The notes under the pieces were generated by a model, which saw only the letters and a program-made list of their open reading frames with translations, made no database searches and was not told where the DNA came from. Position numbers and translations under genes: made by a program. From Fimbriimonadaceae bacterium (lineage in GTDB: Bacteria; Armatimonadota; Fimbriimonadia; Fimbriimonadales; Fimbriimonadaceae), in NCBI GenBank assembly GCA_019638775.1, contig JAHBTD010000002.1:248001-312000 (forward strand): a stretch of 64,000 nucleotides of DNA, given 5' to 3'. Of the stretch, positions 44,531 through 53,805 are shown in pieces. Numbering within the stretch: the stretch's first letter is position 1; every line of letters begins with the position of its first letter.

Positions 44531-45370
44531 ATGATGAACACAGTCAAAGTTGGAATCCTGTTAGTCGCCCTAACCGCGATCCTTGTCCTGATTGGACGAG
44601 CGCTCGGCGGGGCAACCGGGGCCATCATCGCCCTTGGGCTCGCGATCGTGCTCAACCTCGGGAGTTTCTGGTTTAGCGACAAGCTCGTCGTGAAGATGAC
44701 GAAGGCCCGTCCGGTCTCCCCGGAACAGGCTCCCGAGCTTCATGCCATGGTGGAGCGGCTATCGGCACGAGCGGGTATTCCCAAACCCGGACTCTACGTC
44801 GTCGATGACCCGACGCCTAACGCCTTCGCCACCGGGCGCAGTCCAGAACGCGGCATCGTCGCCGTAAATACGGGTCTGCTACAGATTCTGGATCAGCCCG
44901 AGGTTGAGGGGGTTATCGCCCACGAACTCGCTCACATCCGCCACCGCGACACACTCACGATGGCAGTGGTTGCGACGGTTGCAGGCGCAGTCATGCTTCT
45001 TGCCGACTTCATGCGCATCTTCGCCATTTTTGGCGGGGGCGACGAGGACGGTATGAACCCGCTCGCGCTTATTGTGATGAGCATCGTTGCGCCGTTCGCG
45101 GCGATCATCATTCAGTTGGCGATCTCGCGAGCACGGGAGTATGAAGCCGATCGGCTTGGAGCTGAGATTGCCGGATCGCCCCATGGGCTGGCGAACGCTT
45201 TGCGCAAGCTTGAATCGACGGCAGGAAAGCTGCCGACGAGGGCGAGCGCTACCACGGCTCACCTTTATATCATCAATCCGTTCGGAATGAGGGGTGGGAT
45301 ATCCAGCCTATTCCGAACCCACCCCACGACCGAGGATCGCATTTCACGACTCATGGCATTGAGCCGCTGA
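44531..45370 (+). CDS. htpX: Membrane zinc metalloprotease HtpX (M48B)
   Basis: 279 residues from the ATG at 44531, seven bases after GGTGAG; neighbouring ATGs at 44525 and 44534 are possible. Two N-terminal helices, then the cytosolic zinc site VIAHELAHIRHRD, two further helices and the third ligand in EYEADRLGAEI. NAFATGRSPERG and GMRGGISSLFRTHPTTEDRI are HtpX signatures. HtpX degrades damaged membrane proteins. It directly follows the Mn riboswitch and terminator, so its expression should respond to manganese. The zf-TFIIB and TerC genes follow in the same direction. Confidence 0.95.
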   Translation: MMNTVKVGILLVALTAILVLIGRALGGATGAIIALGLAIVLNLGSFWFSDKLVVKMTKARPVSPEQAPELHAMVERLSARAGIPKPGLYVVDDPTPNAFATGRSPERGIVAVNTGLLQILDQPEVEGVIAHELAHIRHRDTLTMAVVATVAGAVMLLADFMRIFAIFGGGDEDGMNPLALIVMSIVAPFAAIIIQLAISRAREYEADRLGAEIAGSPHGLANALRKLESTAGKLPTRASATTAHLYIINPFGMRGGISSLFRTHPTTEDRISRLMALSR

Positions 45371-45468
45371 GTTGGAAATGCAGATTCGGAATGCCCCGTC
45401 GTTACTGCCAAGAACCGAAGGCACATTCGGTTCTTGGCCTTGAATAGAACCTAGGAACCCACTGAAAA

Positions 45469-45708
45469 ATGACCTGTCCAACATGCAACACAGACCTTCT
45501 CCTTTCTGAGCGCAAAGGGATTGAGATTGACTACTGCCCCAAATGTCGGGGCGTATGGCTTGACCGTGGTGAGCTTGACAAGATCATCGAACGTTCTTTG
45601 GAAGACCAAAGCGCCCCGGGGAAGAATCGCAGCGATCGATTCGATGACGACGATGACAAGCGTGAACGAAAGCGGGGCGGTTTCTTGGGAGACCTGTTCG
45701 ACTTTTAG
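45469..45708 (+). CDS. zf-TFIIB-type zinc-ribbon protein
   Basis: 79 residues. One zf-TFIIB domain: MTCPTCNTDLLLSERKG followed by IDYCPKCRGVWLDRGELDKI, with four cysteines in CxxC pairs. The rest is acidic/basic (DRFDDDDDKRERKRGG). Such small proteins are widespread and poorly characterised. It lies between htpX (98-nt gap) and the TerC gene (115-nt gap) and may share the riboswitch-controlled transcript. Confidence 0.85.
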   Translation: MTCPTCNTDLLLSERKGIEIDYCPKCRGVWLDRGELDKIIERSLEDQSAPGKNRSDRFDDDDDKRERKRGGFLGDLFDF

Positions 45709-45823
45709 GCAGCCGAAATCCCACACGTCAACCGGGTGTGCACGCGCGCCCTCACAACATGCGAATCCGCTGAAGCGTGATGCGCAGCGGCTATGAACCG
45801 CCCCATAAAAGGGAAGATCAAAG

Positions 45824-46849
45824 ATGGAACTTGCAGGTATTTCAATATGGGTTTGGGGCGGCTTTCTTGCCTTTGTCCTCTCGATGCTGGCCTTAGATCT
45901 CGGCGTCTTTCATCGAAAGTCGCACGAGGTAAAGATGAAAGAGGCGCTGACTTGGAGCGCCGTTTGGATTGGGATTGCCCTTCTGTTTAACCTGGGCATT
46001 TACCTCTTTTGGGACAGCGTTAGTCACGCGGCGGTCTCTGCCGATGGAACCATCTACTCGAACAAGGATGCGGCGATGGCGTTCTTGGCGGGCTACCTCA
46101 TCGAGAAGGCGCTGAGTATAGACAACATCTTTGTCTTTATCATGGTGTTTGCCTTCTTCAATGTGCCCCCGAAGTATCAGCATCGTGTGCTGTTTTTCGG
46201 GATTCTGGGCGCGCTCATCTTTCGAGCGGCATTCATCGCGGCTGGAGCGGCGATGTTGGAGAGGTTCTTTTGGACGATGCTTATCTTCGGCGGGCTGTTG
46301 ATCTTCAGCGGCATTAAGATGATTACCCTTAAGGACAAGCATCTCGACCCAGAGGGCATCCCTTTCGTGAGATGGTTCAAGCGACTCATGCCCGTGACCC
46401 CCGGCTATCACGGGCAAAGCTTCTTTACAAGGATAGACGGGAAGCTGTGGGCGACCCCCTTGTTCATCTCCCTGATCGTTATTGAATTCACGGATATCAT
46501 CTTTGCCGTCGATTCTATCCCTGCGATTTTCGCCATCACTCAGAATCCGTTTATTGTCTTCACTTCGAACGTCTTTGCGATTCTCGGTCTCCGAGCCCTA
46601 TTTTTCGCAATCTCCGGGTTGGTCAAGCTGTTCCATTATCTGAGCTATGGCCTGGCGATCATTCTCGTCTTTGTCGGTGGCAAGATGCTCTTCAATTACG
46701 CCGTTAAAGTGGATTGGCTGACCGTAGGTGATTATGAGAAGTTTCCCATCGGTTTGTCGCTTGGAATCATTGTTGCGATCCTGAGCACTTCGATCTTGCT
46801 GTCTGTGCTGCGTCCACCGGCGAAGGCAACCGATGAGGGACCTGAGTAA
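45824..46849 (+). CDS. TerC/Alx-family membrane transporter
   Basis: 341 residues and about nine helices. TerC signatures: ALDLGVFHRKSHEV, LAGYLIEKALSIDNIFVFIMVF, PVTPGYHGQSFFTRIDGK and VIEFTDIIFAVDSIPAIFAIT. The acidic residues in the SIDN and AVDSIPA helices are thought to bind metal. TerC/Alx proteins export Mn2+ and metallate secreted enzymes, and are classic targets of yybP-ykoY riboswitches such as the one 1.4 kb upstream. The ~115-nt gap before it has two short inverted repeats (around 45721-45740 and 45768-45792) but no second copy of the riboswitch motif. Confidence 0.94.
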   Translation: MELAGISIWVWGGFLAFVLSMLALDLGVFHRKSHEVKMKEALTWSAVWIGIALLFNLGIYLFWDSVSHAAVSADGTIYSNKDAAMAFLAGYLIEKALSIDNIFVFIMVFAFFNVPPKYQHRVLFFGILGALIFRAAFIAAGAAMLERFFWTMLIFGGLLIFSGIKMITLKDKHLDPEGIPFVRWFKRLMPVTPGYHGQSFFTRIDGKLWATPLFISLIVIEFTDIIFAVDSIPAIFAITQNPFIVFTSNVFAILGLRALFFAISGLVKLFHYLSYGLAIILVFVGGKMLFNYAVKVDWLTVGDYEKFPIGLSLGIIVAILSTSILLSVLRPPAKATDEGPE

Positions 46850-46899
46850 CCGATAGCGCCCTTCGTATGAGAGCTGAAGCAGAGGCTGGATCGTGCGAC

Positions 46900-46929
46900 C
46901 TGACGCCGATTGAGTCCGACAGGTAAAAT
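46900..46929 (+). promoter_or_regulatory. Candidate promoter of tig
   Basis: CTGACG - 18 nt - TAAAAT, with the -10 extended by a G (GGTAAAAT), about 40 nt before tig. Confidence 0.4.
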
Positions 46930-46968
46930 CTCTGCGCTACGCCAACCCTCGAGGAAACTCTTTTTAAT

Positions 46969-48306
46969 ATGCAAGTCACACGTGAAGATCTGAATCCCTG
47001 CACCATCAAGCTGACCGTCGTTTGCGGGGAAGACCAGGTTCGAGAAGGTTTCGATAAGGCCTACAAACAGTTCGCAAAGCGAATTAAGGTTCCCGGATTC
47101 CGACCCGGCCATGCTCCCAAGCACATGGTTGCCCAGTCGATTCCGAAGGATGACCTTTATGATTCGGCAGCGGACAACATTGTGCGGGCAGCCTTCCGCG
47201 ATGCTCTCAAAGAGCAGGAGTTGGAGCCAGCCAGCCAGCCCTCGGTCGAACTTACTTTGATCAACGAGGAGGAAGCCAAGTGCGAATTCTCGGTCAAGGT
47301 GCCGTTGGCCCCGGTCGTCGAACTTGGCGAGTATAAGGGTCTAGCCGCAGGCGTTCCTCCGGTCGATGTCACCGACGAGGACATTGATCACCAGATTGAG
47401 GAGCTGCGCAAGCGCAAATCCACTCGCGAGGCCATCACCGATCGTGGCGTTCAGGATGGCGATGTCACCGTCGTGAATATCAAGATCGACGGCGAAGCGG
47501 GCGAAGGCCGAACCTTCATGACCATTGCCGGACAAACCTTCCCGCAGCTTGACAAGGCGCTTAGCGGAATGAAGGCAGAAGAGGTCAAGGTTGTTGAGCT
47601 GACTTTCCCCGACAACTTCCAAGAAGCCGACTGGAAGGGCAAGAAAGAAAAGTGCCACGTCACGGTGAGGTCGCTTAGCTCGGTGAAACTTCCCGAGGTT
47701 GACGACGAGTTTGCTCAAACCCTGCAAGCGGACAGTGTGGATGCTCTTCGTGCACGGATGCGAGAGCTTCTTTCTGGCGCAAAAGAGCAGATGGCGATTG
47801 AATTTCTCAATGAGCAGTTGCTTGAGGCCTTGCTTGGATCAAGCACGATTCACGTTCCTGACACGATGTGGGAGCAGGTTGCGAGTCGACGACTTTATGA
47901 GCTTGCGGTTGAGCAGCAAGACAAGGGTAAGTCGATGGAAGCCTATGCCACAGAGCAAGGTATGACAGTTGCTGAGCTCGAAGAATCTTGGCGTAATGAA
48001 GCAAAAATGCACGTTACGCGAGCAGTTGCGATCCAAGAAATCTTCAAACGGGAGAAGATGGAGCTCACAAATGCCGATCTAAATATGCAGTTGGTCTCAA
48101 TGGCATCGGAATACGAGGTGAAGCCGGAAGAGATGCTGGAGATTTTGAAGAAGAACAAAGCGTTGGACGAACTTCAATTCCGGGCTGTCTTCCACAAGGT
48201 CGCGAACTTCCTTCGGGACAACGCGGTCCTATCGGAAATGAGCCTCGAAGGGGACCAACGCAGTGCGGCTCCCAAAAAGAGCCGTAGTAAGAAGAAATCG
48301 GACTAA
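46969..48306 (+). CDS. tig: Trigger factor
   Basis: 445 residues, the usual size. The ribosome-binding N-terminal domain has the family signature [17 protein letters not shown]. The PPIase (FKBP) domain spans about 150-245, ending in [27 protein letters not shown] (quoted in part). The long helical chaperone domain follows. It binds nascent chains at the ribosome exit. A Lys/Ser-rich tail ([12 protein letters not shown]) closes the protein. clpP starts 10 nt later and clpX follows, the common tig-clpP-clpX operon. Confidence 0.96.
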   Translation: MQVTREDLNPCTIKLTVVCGEDQVREGFDKAYKQFAKRIKVPGFRPGHAPKHMVAQSIPKDDLYDSAADNIVRAAFRDALKEQELEPASQPSVELTLINEEEAKCEFSVKVPLAPVVELGEYKGLAAGVPPVDVTDEDIDHQIEELRKRKSTREAITDRGVQDGDVTVVNIKIDGEAGEGRTFMTIAGQTFPQLDKALSGMKAEEVKVVELTFPDNFQEADWKGKKEKCHVTVRSLSSVKLPEVDDEFAQTLQADSVDALRARMRELLSGAKEQMAIEFLNEQLLEALLGSSTIHVPDTMWEQVASRRLYELAVEQQDKGKSMEAYATEQGMTVAELEESWRNEAKMHVTRAVAIQEIFKREKMELTNADLNMQLVSMASEYEVKPEEMLEILKKNKALDELQFRAVFHKVANFLRDNAVLSEMSLEGDQRSAAPKKSRSKKKSD

Positions 48307-48316
48307 CTTAGGATTT

Positions 48317-48922
48317 ATGGATATGGAAATCAAAGGAATGGGTGTCCCTTATGTCATCGAACAGACTTCGCGTGGCGAACGCAGCTACGACATCTGGTCG
48401 AGATTGCTCAAGGATCGGATCATCTTCCTCGGTACTGAGGTGGACGATTATGTTGCGAATCTGCTGATCGCACAGTTTCTCTTCTTGGAGAAAGAGGACC
48501 CCGACAAGGACATTGACTTCTACATCCACAGTCCGGGAGGATCGGTTACGGCGGGGCTTGCGATTTATGACGCGATGCAGCTCATCAAATGCGACGTTGC
48601 CACGACATGTGTCGGTATGGCGGCGAGCATGGGTGCGGTCCTATTGGCTGGAGGCGCAAAGGGCAAACGATACTGCCTTCCGAATGCCCGAGTCATGATC
48701 CACCAGGTTAGCGCTGGCTTCCGAGGAACGGCAGCAGATATCCGTGTTCAGGTTCGAGAAACCGAGCATTACATGGACACGCTGATGAAGATTCTTGCCG
48801 ACCACAGCGGCCAGCCCGAAGACAAAGTGCGTCAGGATGTGGATCGGGATTACTGGTTATCTGCCGAAGATGCCATGAATTACGGGATTGTCGATAAAGT
48901 TATCAGTCCCACCGCACGATAA
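48317..48922 (+). CDS. clpP: ATP-dependent Clp protease proteolytic subunit
   Basis: 201 residues from the ATG at 48317, preceded by TTAGGA. Catalytic triad: Ser103 in [10 protein letters not shown], His128 in ARVMIHQ and the Asp of DVDRDYW. The hydrophobic docking and oligomerisation segments ([20 protein letters not shown]) are intact. It forms the tetradecameric barrel that works with ClpX. A longer reading from 48263 overlaps the end of tig and lacks conservation. clpX starts 16 nt downstream. Confidence 0.97.
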   Translation: MDMEIKGMGVPYVIEQTSRGERSYDIWSRLLKDRIIFLGTEVDDYVANLLIAQFLFLEKEDPDKDIDFYIHSPGGSVTAGLAIYDAMQLIKCDVATTCVGMAASMGAVLLAGGAKGKRYCLPNARVMIHQVSAGFRGTAADIRVQVRETEHYMDTLMKILADHSGQPEDKVRQDVDRDYWLSAEDAMNYGIVDKVISPTAR

Positions 48923-48938
48923 TAGGATTGAGGAAACG

Positions 48939-50234
48939 ATGGCGAGGACTTTGGAAAGGCGCGACCAGTGTTGCTTGTGCGGCAAAAGTAAAGAGCAGGT
49001 TAAGAAGCTCATTGTGGGACTCCACGGAGCGGTGTGTTCAGACTGTATTGACCTGTGCAACGACATTCTCAGCAATGAGATCGACAGAACGACTTTGGGC
49101 ACAACCGCCGCTTCGGTTGCTTCGGCTGCACGGCACGCAGGCATCAAGGCCAGCGAAGAGACGCCGAAGCCCAAGAACATAGTTGAATTCTTGGATGGAT
49201 ACGTTATCGGCCAGGAGAGTGCAAAGCGTGCTCTCTCGGTTGCCGTATACAACCACTACAAGAGAATTACCGACGAAAGCGACGACGTGGAGCTTCAGAA
49301 GAGCAACATCTTGATGCTCGGACCGACGGGATGCGGAAAGACCCTTCTTGCCCAGTCTTTGGCTCGGATGCTCAACGTCCCGTTCGCGATCACCGATGCG
49401 ACCGCGCTCACGGAAGCCGGATACGTCGGCGAAGACGTCGAGAACATCATCCTTCGACTTTATCAGGCCGCTGAGAACATCGACCCGAACAACGCCAAGG
49501 CGCTTTGTGAGAGGGGCATCATCTATGTAGACGAGATCGACAAGATCTCTCGCAAGAGCGATAACCCATCGATTACACGAGACGTCAGCGGCGAAGGCGT
49601 TCAGCAGGCTCTTCTTAAGATTCTTGAAGGCACGGTTGCCAACGTTCCCCCGCAGGGTGGTCGCAAGCACCCTCAGCAGGAGTATCTGCAGATCGACACC
49701 AAGAACATCCTCTTCATTTGTGGAGGCGCGTTCGATGGCATGGAAGAGCAGATTCGCCGCCGCATGAAGGAGAACGTGATGGGCTTCCGGGCAAACCCCG
49801 AGAGCAACAAAGAGCGCGATCCGAACGTGCTGCGACAGGTTCAGCCTGAGGACCTCTTGAAGTATGGGTTGATCCCCGAGTTCATCGGACGTCTTCCCGT
49901 GCTGGCTACGCTTGATCCGCTTGATGAGGAGACTTTGGTTCGAATCCTTACCGAGCCGAGAAACGCCATCGTCAAGCAGTACAAGAAGTTCTTCTCGATG
50001 GACGAAGTGGAACTCATCGTGGAAGATGGAGCCGTGCGCGAGATCGCTAATGAAGCGATCAAGCGTGGGACGGGCGCTCGTGCACTCCGTGCCATCGTTG
50101 AGAACATCATGCTCGATGCGATGTATGAAGTTCCCAGCAGCGACATCAAGCGTGTGATCATTCCCGATGGTGTCCTTTCTGAGCAGACGCCGCCAATCCT
50201 GTTGACGGCAGAGCAGATTAAGCAAGCCTCGTAA
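48939..50234 (+). CDS. clpX: ATP-dependent Clp protease ATP-binding subunit ClpX
   Basis: 431 residues from the ATG at 48939, with GAGGAAACG directly upstream. N-terminal C4 zinc domain ([15 protein letters not shown] ... CSDCIDLC), AAA+ Walker [13 protein letters not shown], Walker [10 protein letters not shown], pore loop GYVGEDVE, sensor/arginine regions EFIGRLPV and [10 protein letters not shown]. It unfolds tagged substrates and feeds ClpP. An intrinsic terminator 21 nt after the stop ends the tig-clpP-clpX operon. Confidence 0.97.
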   Translation: MARTLERRDQCCLCGKSKEQVKKLIVGLHGAVCSDCIDLCNDILSNEIDRTTLGTTAASVASAARHAGIKASEETPKPKNIVEFLDGYVIGQESAKRALSVAVYNHYKRITDESDDVELQKSNILMLGPTGCGKTLLAQSLARMLNVPFAITDATALTEAGYVGEDVENIILRLYQAAENIDPNNAKALCERGIIYVDEIDKISRKSDNPSITRDVSGEGVQQALLKILEGTVANVPPQGGRKHPQQEYLQIDTKNILFICGGAFDGMEEQIRRRMKENVMGFRANPESNKERDPNVLRQVQPEDLLKYGLIPEFIGRLPVLATLDPLDEETLVRILTEPRNAIVKQYKKFFSMDEVELIVEDGAVREIANEAIKRGTGARALRAIVENIMLDAMYEVPSSDIKRVIIPDGVLSEQTPPILLTAEQIKQAS

Positions 50235-50255
50235 GCGACTAAGGCAGAATTGGAG

Positions 50256-50294
50256 TCGGGTCCAGACCTAACGTCTGGGCCCGATTTTCTTTTT
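50256..50294 (+). terminator. Intrinsic terminator of the tig-clpP-clpX operon
   Basis: A 12-bp stem (TCGGGTCCAGAC / GTCTGGGCCCGA, one G-T pair), 5-nt loop and a TTTTCTTTTT tail. Confidence 0.92.
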
Positions 50295-50359
50295 GCTCGA
50301 AGGCCTGCATCTTGATGGCCTAAGCAGCCTGCAACCGGTCAGACTGGAGAGGGAAGTTC

Positions 50360-50365
50360 TATACT
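50360..50365 (+). promoter_or_regulatory. -10 box of a probably leaderless promoter (YyaL-like gene)
   Basis: TATACT, 5 nt before the ATG at 50371. Confidence 0.4.
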
Positions 50366-50370
50366 CGGCT

Positions 50371-52620
50371 ATGCCGAATCGCCTTTCCGGCTCAACGTCG
50401 CCCTATCTCCTTCAGCATCAGAACAACCCGGTGGATTGGTATCCCTGGGGGCCGGAGGCTTTTGAGAAAGCCAAGGCAGAGAACAAGCCGATTTTTCTTA
50501 GCGTTGGTTACTCTTCGTGCCACTGGTGCCACGTCATGGAGCACGAGAGCTTTGAGGATGCTGAGGTTGCGGAGAGGCTGAACGCCGACTTCGTTTGCAT
50601 CAAGGTGGATCGAGAAGAGCGCCCCGACATCGATGAAGCGTATATGGTGGCGGTTCAGCTGCAATCTGGGCGTGGGGGCTGGCCGATGAGCGTCTTTATG
50701 ACGCCCGATCGACAGCCGTTTTTTGGTGCGACCTATTTTCCCAAGCAAGACCGCGGCGAGATTCCCGGGTTTTTGTCGGTCATGGCGAGCGTTGTGCAGC
50801 TTTGGAAGACGCGTGAAAAGGATGTGGTCGAAGCGGCGGCAGAGATGGGAAGGCAAATCCAGATCGCCCTGTCTCGGCAGGCACCACAGACTTTTGCTCA
50901 GCTCGACATGAACGCCGTAGTTGGCGTTATCGACTCCCTTGGGGCTGAGTTCGATCCTGAACTCGGTGGATTTGGCGAAGCTCCCAAGTTTCCGCCCCAC
51001 AGCGCCATCGAATTGCTTCTTTGGCTGGTCGAATCACCACACACCGATGCGACAAAGCGCCAGAAAGCCGCTCAGATGGCCTTCCTGACGCTCGAAGCGA
51101 TGGCCCTGGGCGGATTGAGGGATCACGTCGGCGGGGGCTTCCACCGCTATTCTACGGACCGTTATTGGCTTCTCCCCCATTTCGAGAAGATGCTCTACGA
51201 CAATGCCTTGCTGCTTGGCAACTATGTGCGTGGGGCACGAATAGCAAAGATGATCGAGAGCCCACTGCTTACCACGTTCACGAGCGCAGCGAATGGCATC
51301 GTGAGATGGCTTGAGGACGAGATGATGTCTTCTGAGGGTCTTTTCTATTCCGCCCTTGATGCCGACAGCGAGGGCGAAGAAGGGAAGTTTTACTTCTGGT
51401 CGTCCGATGAAGTGAGGGTCGTTCTTGGCGAAAAGGCAGACCACTTCCTCACGGTCTTCAACTTTGAAGATTCAGGAAACTTTGCCGACGAGGCCACTGG
51501 GCAGAAATTGGGCGTCAATATCCCGTATCGCACAACCACTACCGACGAGACATTTGACGAAGAGCTTGAGGCGTTGCGGTTGGCACGTGAGAAGCGAGTG
51601 CGTCCTGGGCTCGACGATAAGGCGCTCGTTGGATGGAACGGGCTCGCGATTGTCGGACTGGTTGAAGCTGGTCGAGTGGACCTTGCCGAGAAAGCAGTGA
51701 AGGCGATCTTGAGCTATGAAACGAAGCTGGGTGAACTGCCCCACCAGATTGCTCAAAACACACCAGTCGGCCCGGCGTTTCTTGAGGACTATGCCTGCTT
51801 TGGCTACGGCGTATTGCGGCTGGCTATCGCCCTGCAAAACCGTGAATATGCCGAACAAGCCAAACGAATTGCGACGGAGATGGTTGCTCGATTTTACGAC
51901 ACAAAGCAGGGCGGGTTCTTCTCGACTGGGGAAGGGTACGAGGAGCTATTCGGACGCACAAAGCCGTTTTTCGACCAGCCCATACCAAGCGCAAACTCGA
52001 TGGCCGTGCGTTTGCTGCTGGGTATTGGGCAAGTTGAGGAGTGCATGCGAAGCCTGCAGTCGCTTTACGGGTGGATGGAGAAGGCTCCCCATGCATCCGA
52101 AGGCTTGTATCTTGCTGCTGGAGAGTTCTTGGAGGCGCTGGAGATCGCCGGAGCGATGGAGCAAGCCACGGAGGCGGGTCCGTCAATCGATAGCGCGGAG
52201 GGTGTAAATGGTGTTGCCGATCCGGCCTCGGTCGTCGCTGAATCGGTTCCCCCAGCGCCGCCGGCGGTCACGATCGAGAGAGTGACCGTCAAGATGCCGG
52301 TTCGTGAGCTGTCTGCGGGTGCGGATGGCTGGGCAGCGGGCACCGTTCAAATCACGATTCCCAGCGAGTGGCATATCAATTCCAACGATCCTCCCATGCG
52401 CTGGCTCATTCCGACCCAGATTTCGATAGAGCCGTTGCCCTTTGAGGTCGATTATCCGGCCGCTGACGAGATTGGCTATGAAGGAAGCGTGTCGGTTCCT
52501 TTCCGGGTGCGAGCGGAGGGTAAGGAAAAGGAGTTTGAGCTGAAGCTGACCTATCAGGCTTGCACAGAAAGCGAGTGTCAGGAGCCTGTGGAAGTACGGT
52601 TTGACTGTGTTGTGGTGTAG
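50371..52620 (+). CDS. YyaL/SSP411-like thioredoxin-domain protein with C-terminal DsbD-alpha-like domain
   Basis: 749 residues from the ATG at 50371. The N-terminal DUF255 thioredoxin-like domain starts with [20 protein letters not shown] and has the CHWC pair (Cys50, Cys53). An (alpha/alpha)6-barrel follows ([21 protein letters not shown], quoted in part; [15 protein letters not shown]). YyaL-type proteins normally end near residue 600-680. Here a Val/Pro/Ala-rich linker leads to an extra ~105-residue beta domain (WHINSNDPP..., [17 protein letters not shown]) resembling the N-terminal DsbD-alpha domain, including a cysteine pair at 731 and 736. This suggests a thiol-disulfide role for the fused protein. 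No signal peptide is seen, which is odd for a DsbD-alpha partner. Confidence 0.85.
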   Translation: MPNRLSGSTSPYLLQHQNNPVDWYPWGPEAFEKAKAENKPIFLSVGYSSCHWCHVMEHESFEDAEVAERLNADFVCIKVDREERPDIDEAYMVAVQLQSGRGGWPMSVFMTPDRQPFFGATYFPKQDRGEIPGFLSVMASVVQLWKTREKDVVEAAAEMGRQIQIALSRQAPQTFAQLDMNAVVGVIDSLGAEFDPELGGFGEAPKFPPHSAIELLLWLVESPHTDATKRQKAAQMAFLTLEAMALGGLRDHVGGGFHRYSTDRYWLLPHFEKMLYDNALLLGNYVRGARIAKMIESPLLTTFTSAANGIVRWLEDEMMSSEGLFYSALDADSEGEEGKFYFWSSDEVRVVLGEKADHFLTVFNFEDSGNFADEATGQKLGVNIPYRTTTTDETFDEELEALRLAREKRVRPGLDDKALVGWNGLAIVGLVEAGRVDLAEKAVKAILSYETKLGELPHQIAQNTPVGPAFLEDYACFGYGVLRLAIALQNREYAEQAKRIATEMVARFYDTKQGGFFSTGEGYEELFGRTKPFFDQPIPSANSMAVRLLLGIGQVEECMRSLQSLYGWMEKAPHASEGLYLAAGEFLEALEIAGAMEQATEAGPSIDSAEGVNGVADPASVVAESVPPAPPAVTIERVTVKMPVRELSAGADGWAAGTVQITIPSEWHINSNDPPMRWLIPTQISIEPLPFEVDYPAADEIGYEGSVSVPFRVRAEGKEKEFELKLTYQACTESECQEPVEVRFDCVVV

Positions 52621-52624
52621 TCCG

Positions 52625-53632
52625 TTATCTGCCTAAGTCGGCCTTTGCCCGATTCCACAATTCGTCCCACTCATCCGGGCTGAGTTCGTTTAGGGGTTTG
52701 GGGGAGACACGCTCCATCTCCATGAATCGTGCCGTGAAACGATTCAGCATCTTGCGAAGGGCCTCTTCTGGCTCGATCTTCGCCCACCGGGCGATATTTA
52801 CGGCTGTGAACAGCAGGTCGCCGATCTCCGATTCGATCCTCTCTGCGTCTTTAGATGACAGCGCTTCATGTAGCTCACGCTCTTCCTCGTGCAGCTTGTC
52901 GAAGACGGCTTCTATGTCGGGCCATTCAAATCCAACCCGCGCGGCGCGCTTGCTGATTTCGTGGGCACGGAGCAGGGAAGCCATTCCGACCGGTACTCCG
53001 GCAAGGATCGACTTGGGCTCGCCAGCCTTTTCCTTTTGCTTGATGCGGTCCCAGTTGCGGAGGACTTCGTCGGCGTCGTTTACGCTTGTGTCCCCGAAAA
53101 CGTGTGGATGCCTACGGATGAGCTTTTCGGTGATCCCATTGGCAACATCGGCGATGTCGAAATGGCCGTCCCGTCGCTCCATTTGGGCGTGGAAGATCGG
53201 TTGGAGGAGAAGGTCGCCGAGCTCTTCTTTTAACTTGTCTCGGTCGCCAGAATCGATCGCATCCAGGACCTCATAAGCCTCTTCAAGAAGATACTTTTTA
53301 AGCGACTCGTGGGTCTGCTCCTGATCCCACGGGCACCCTCCGGGTCCAAGCAGGCGGTCCATCGTTTGCACCAACCGATCCAACGCTTCTGCGCGTTTGG
53401 CACGCTCGTTCTGGCTGCTTTCTTCAAGTAGAGCTGGGATGACGAGTACTGAACCCTCCGGGGCACCCTCCGGTCCGATGGCTTGACACGGGAGGCCCAT
53501 GTCGGCGAGCCACCGGAACGAGTCGTGCCAGGGCATGGCGTGGATGCGCATGTTGGCGCCCTTGAGCTGTTGGATGGCTTGGGGAGGGCAGGATTCGGGG
53601 CCTGCCGGACCGACTCCGACGATGGTGACCAT
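52625..53632 (-). CDS. mazG: MazG-family nucleotide pyrophosphohydrolase with a shortened methylase-like head
   Basis: 335 residues from the ATG at 53632. Two MazG modules are present: the first has GGCPWDQEQTHESLKKYLLEE and KEELGDLLLQ, the second EERELHEALSSKDAERIE and IGDLLFTAVN. It hydrolyses NTPs to NMP and pyrophosphate, cleaning damaged nucleotides. The first ~75 residues (MVTIVGVGPAGPESCP) look like the start of a tetrapyrrole-methylase domain as in YabN, but far shorter than the ~220 residues of an intact one. Further upstream the open frame runs through heptamer repeats and a terminator and is not coding. Confidence 0.9.
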   Translation of the reverse strand: MVTIVGVGPAGPESCPPQAIQQLKGANMRIHAMPWHDSFRWLADMGLPCQAIGPEGAPEGSVLVIPALLEESSQNERAKRAEALDRLVQTMDRLLGPGGCPWDQEQTHESLKKYLLEEAYEVLDAIDSGDRDKLKEELGDLLLQPIFHAQMERRDGHFDIADVANGITEKLIRRHPHVFGDTSVNDADEVLRNWDRIKQKEKAGEPKSILAGVPVGMASLLRAHEISKRAARVGFEWPDIEAVFDKLHEEERELHEALSSKDAERIESEIGDLLFTAVNIARWAKIEPEEALRKMLNRFTARFMEMERVSPKPLNELSPDEWDELWNRAKADLGR

Positions 53633-53653
53633 GGGGTGGAATGAAGATACCTT

Positions 53654-53681
53654 GAGTCGGGAGTCGGGAGTCGGGTGTTGG
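53654..53681. repeat. Short heptanucleotide repeat upstream of mazG
   Basis: GAGTCGG three times plus GTGTTGG. Same period and same GGG spacing as the long array at 6557-6672, so probably one repeat family. Confidence 0.75.
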
Positions 53682-53708
53682 GTGGAGCCACCATCAATCC
53701 TTCGGCTT

Positions 53709-53725
53709 GACAAGGGAGGGCTTTC
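53709..53725. repeat. Second copy of a short intergenic element
   Basis: GACAAGGGAGGGCTTTC matches 16 of 17 bases of 21479-21495, next to the DUF1501 stop. Confidence 0.5.
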
Positions 53726-53749
53726 CAGACAACTACCTACAACCCCATG

Positions 53750-53784
53750 AAAACAAAAAAGCGGCTCCATTTGGAGCCGCTTTA
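53750..53784 (-). terminator. Intrinsic terminator of the infC-rpmI-rplT operon
   Basis: Read on the minus strand: AAAGCGGCTCC - 4-nt loop - GGAGCCGCTTT followed by a T-tract, 22 nt after the rplT stop. Confidence 0.93.
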
Positions 53785-53805
53785 TCAGAAATTTGCTGAA
53801 TCAGA

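Noticed and set aside
45709-45823. A second riboswitch directly before TerC
   Set aside because: Short inverted repeats are present, but the GGGGAGTAG and CGTCA hallmarks are missing.
49038-50225. 395-codon minus-strand frame inside clpX
   Set aside because: Antisense shadow of a highly conserved gene. No recognisable protein features.
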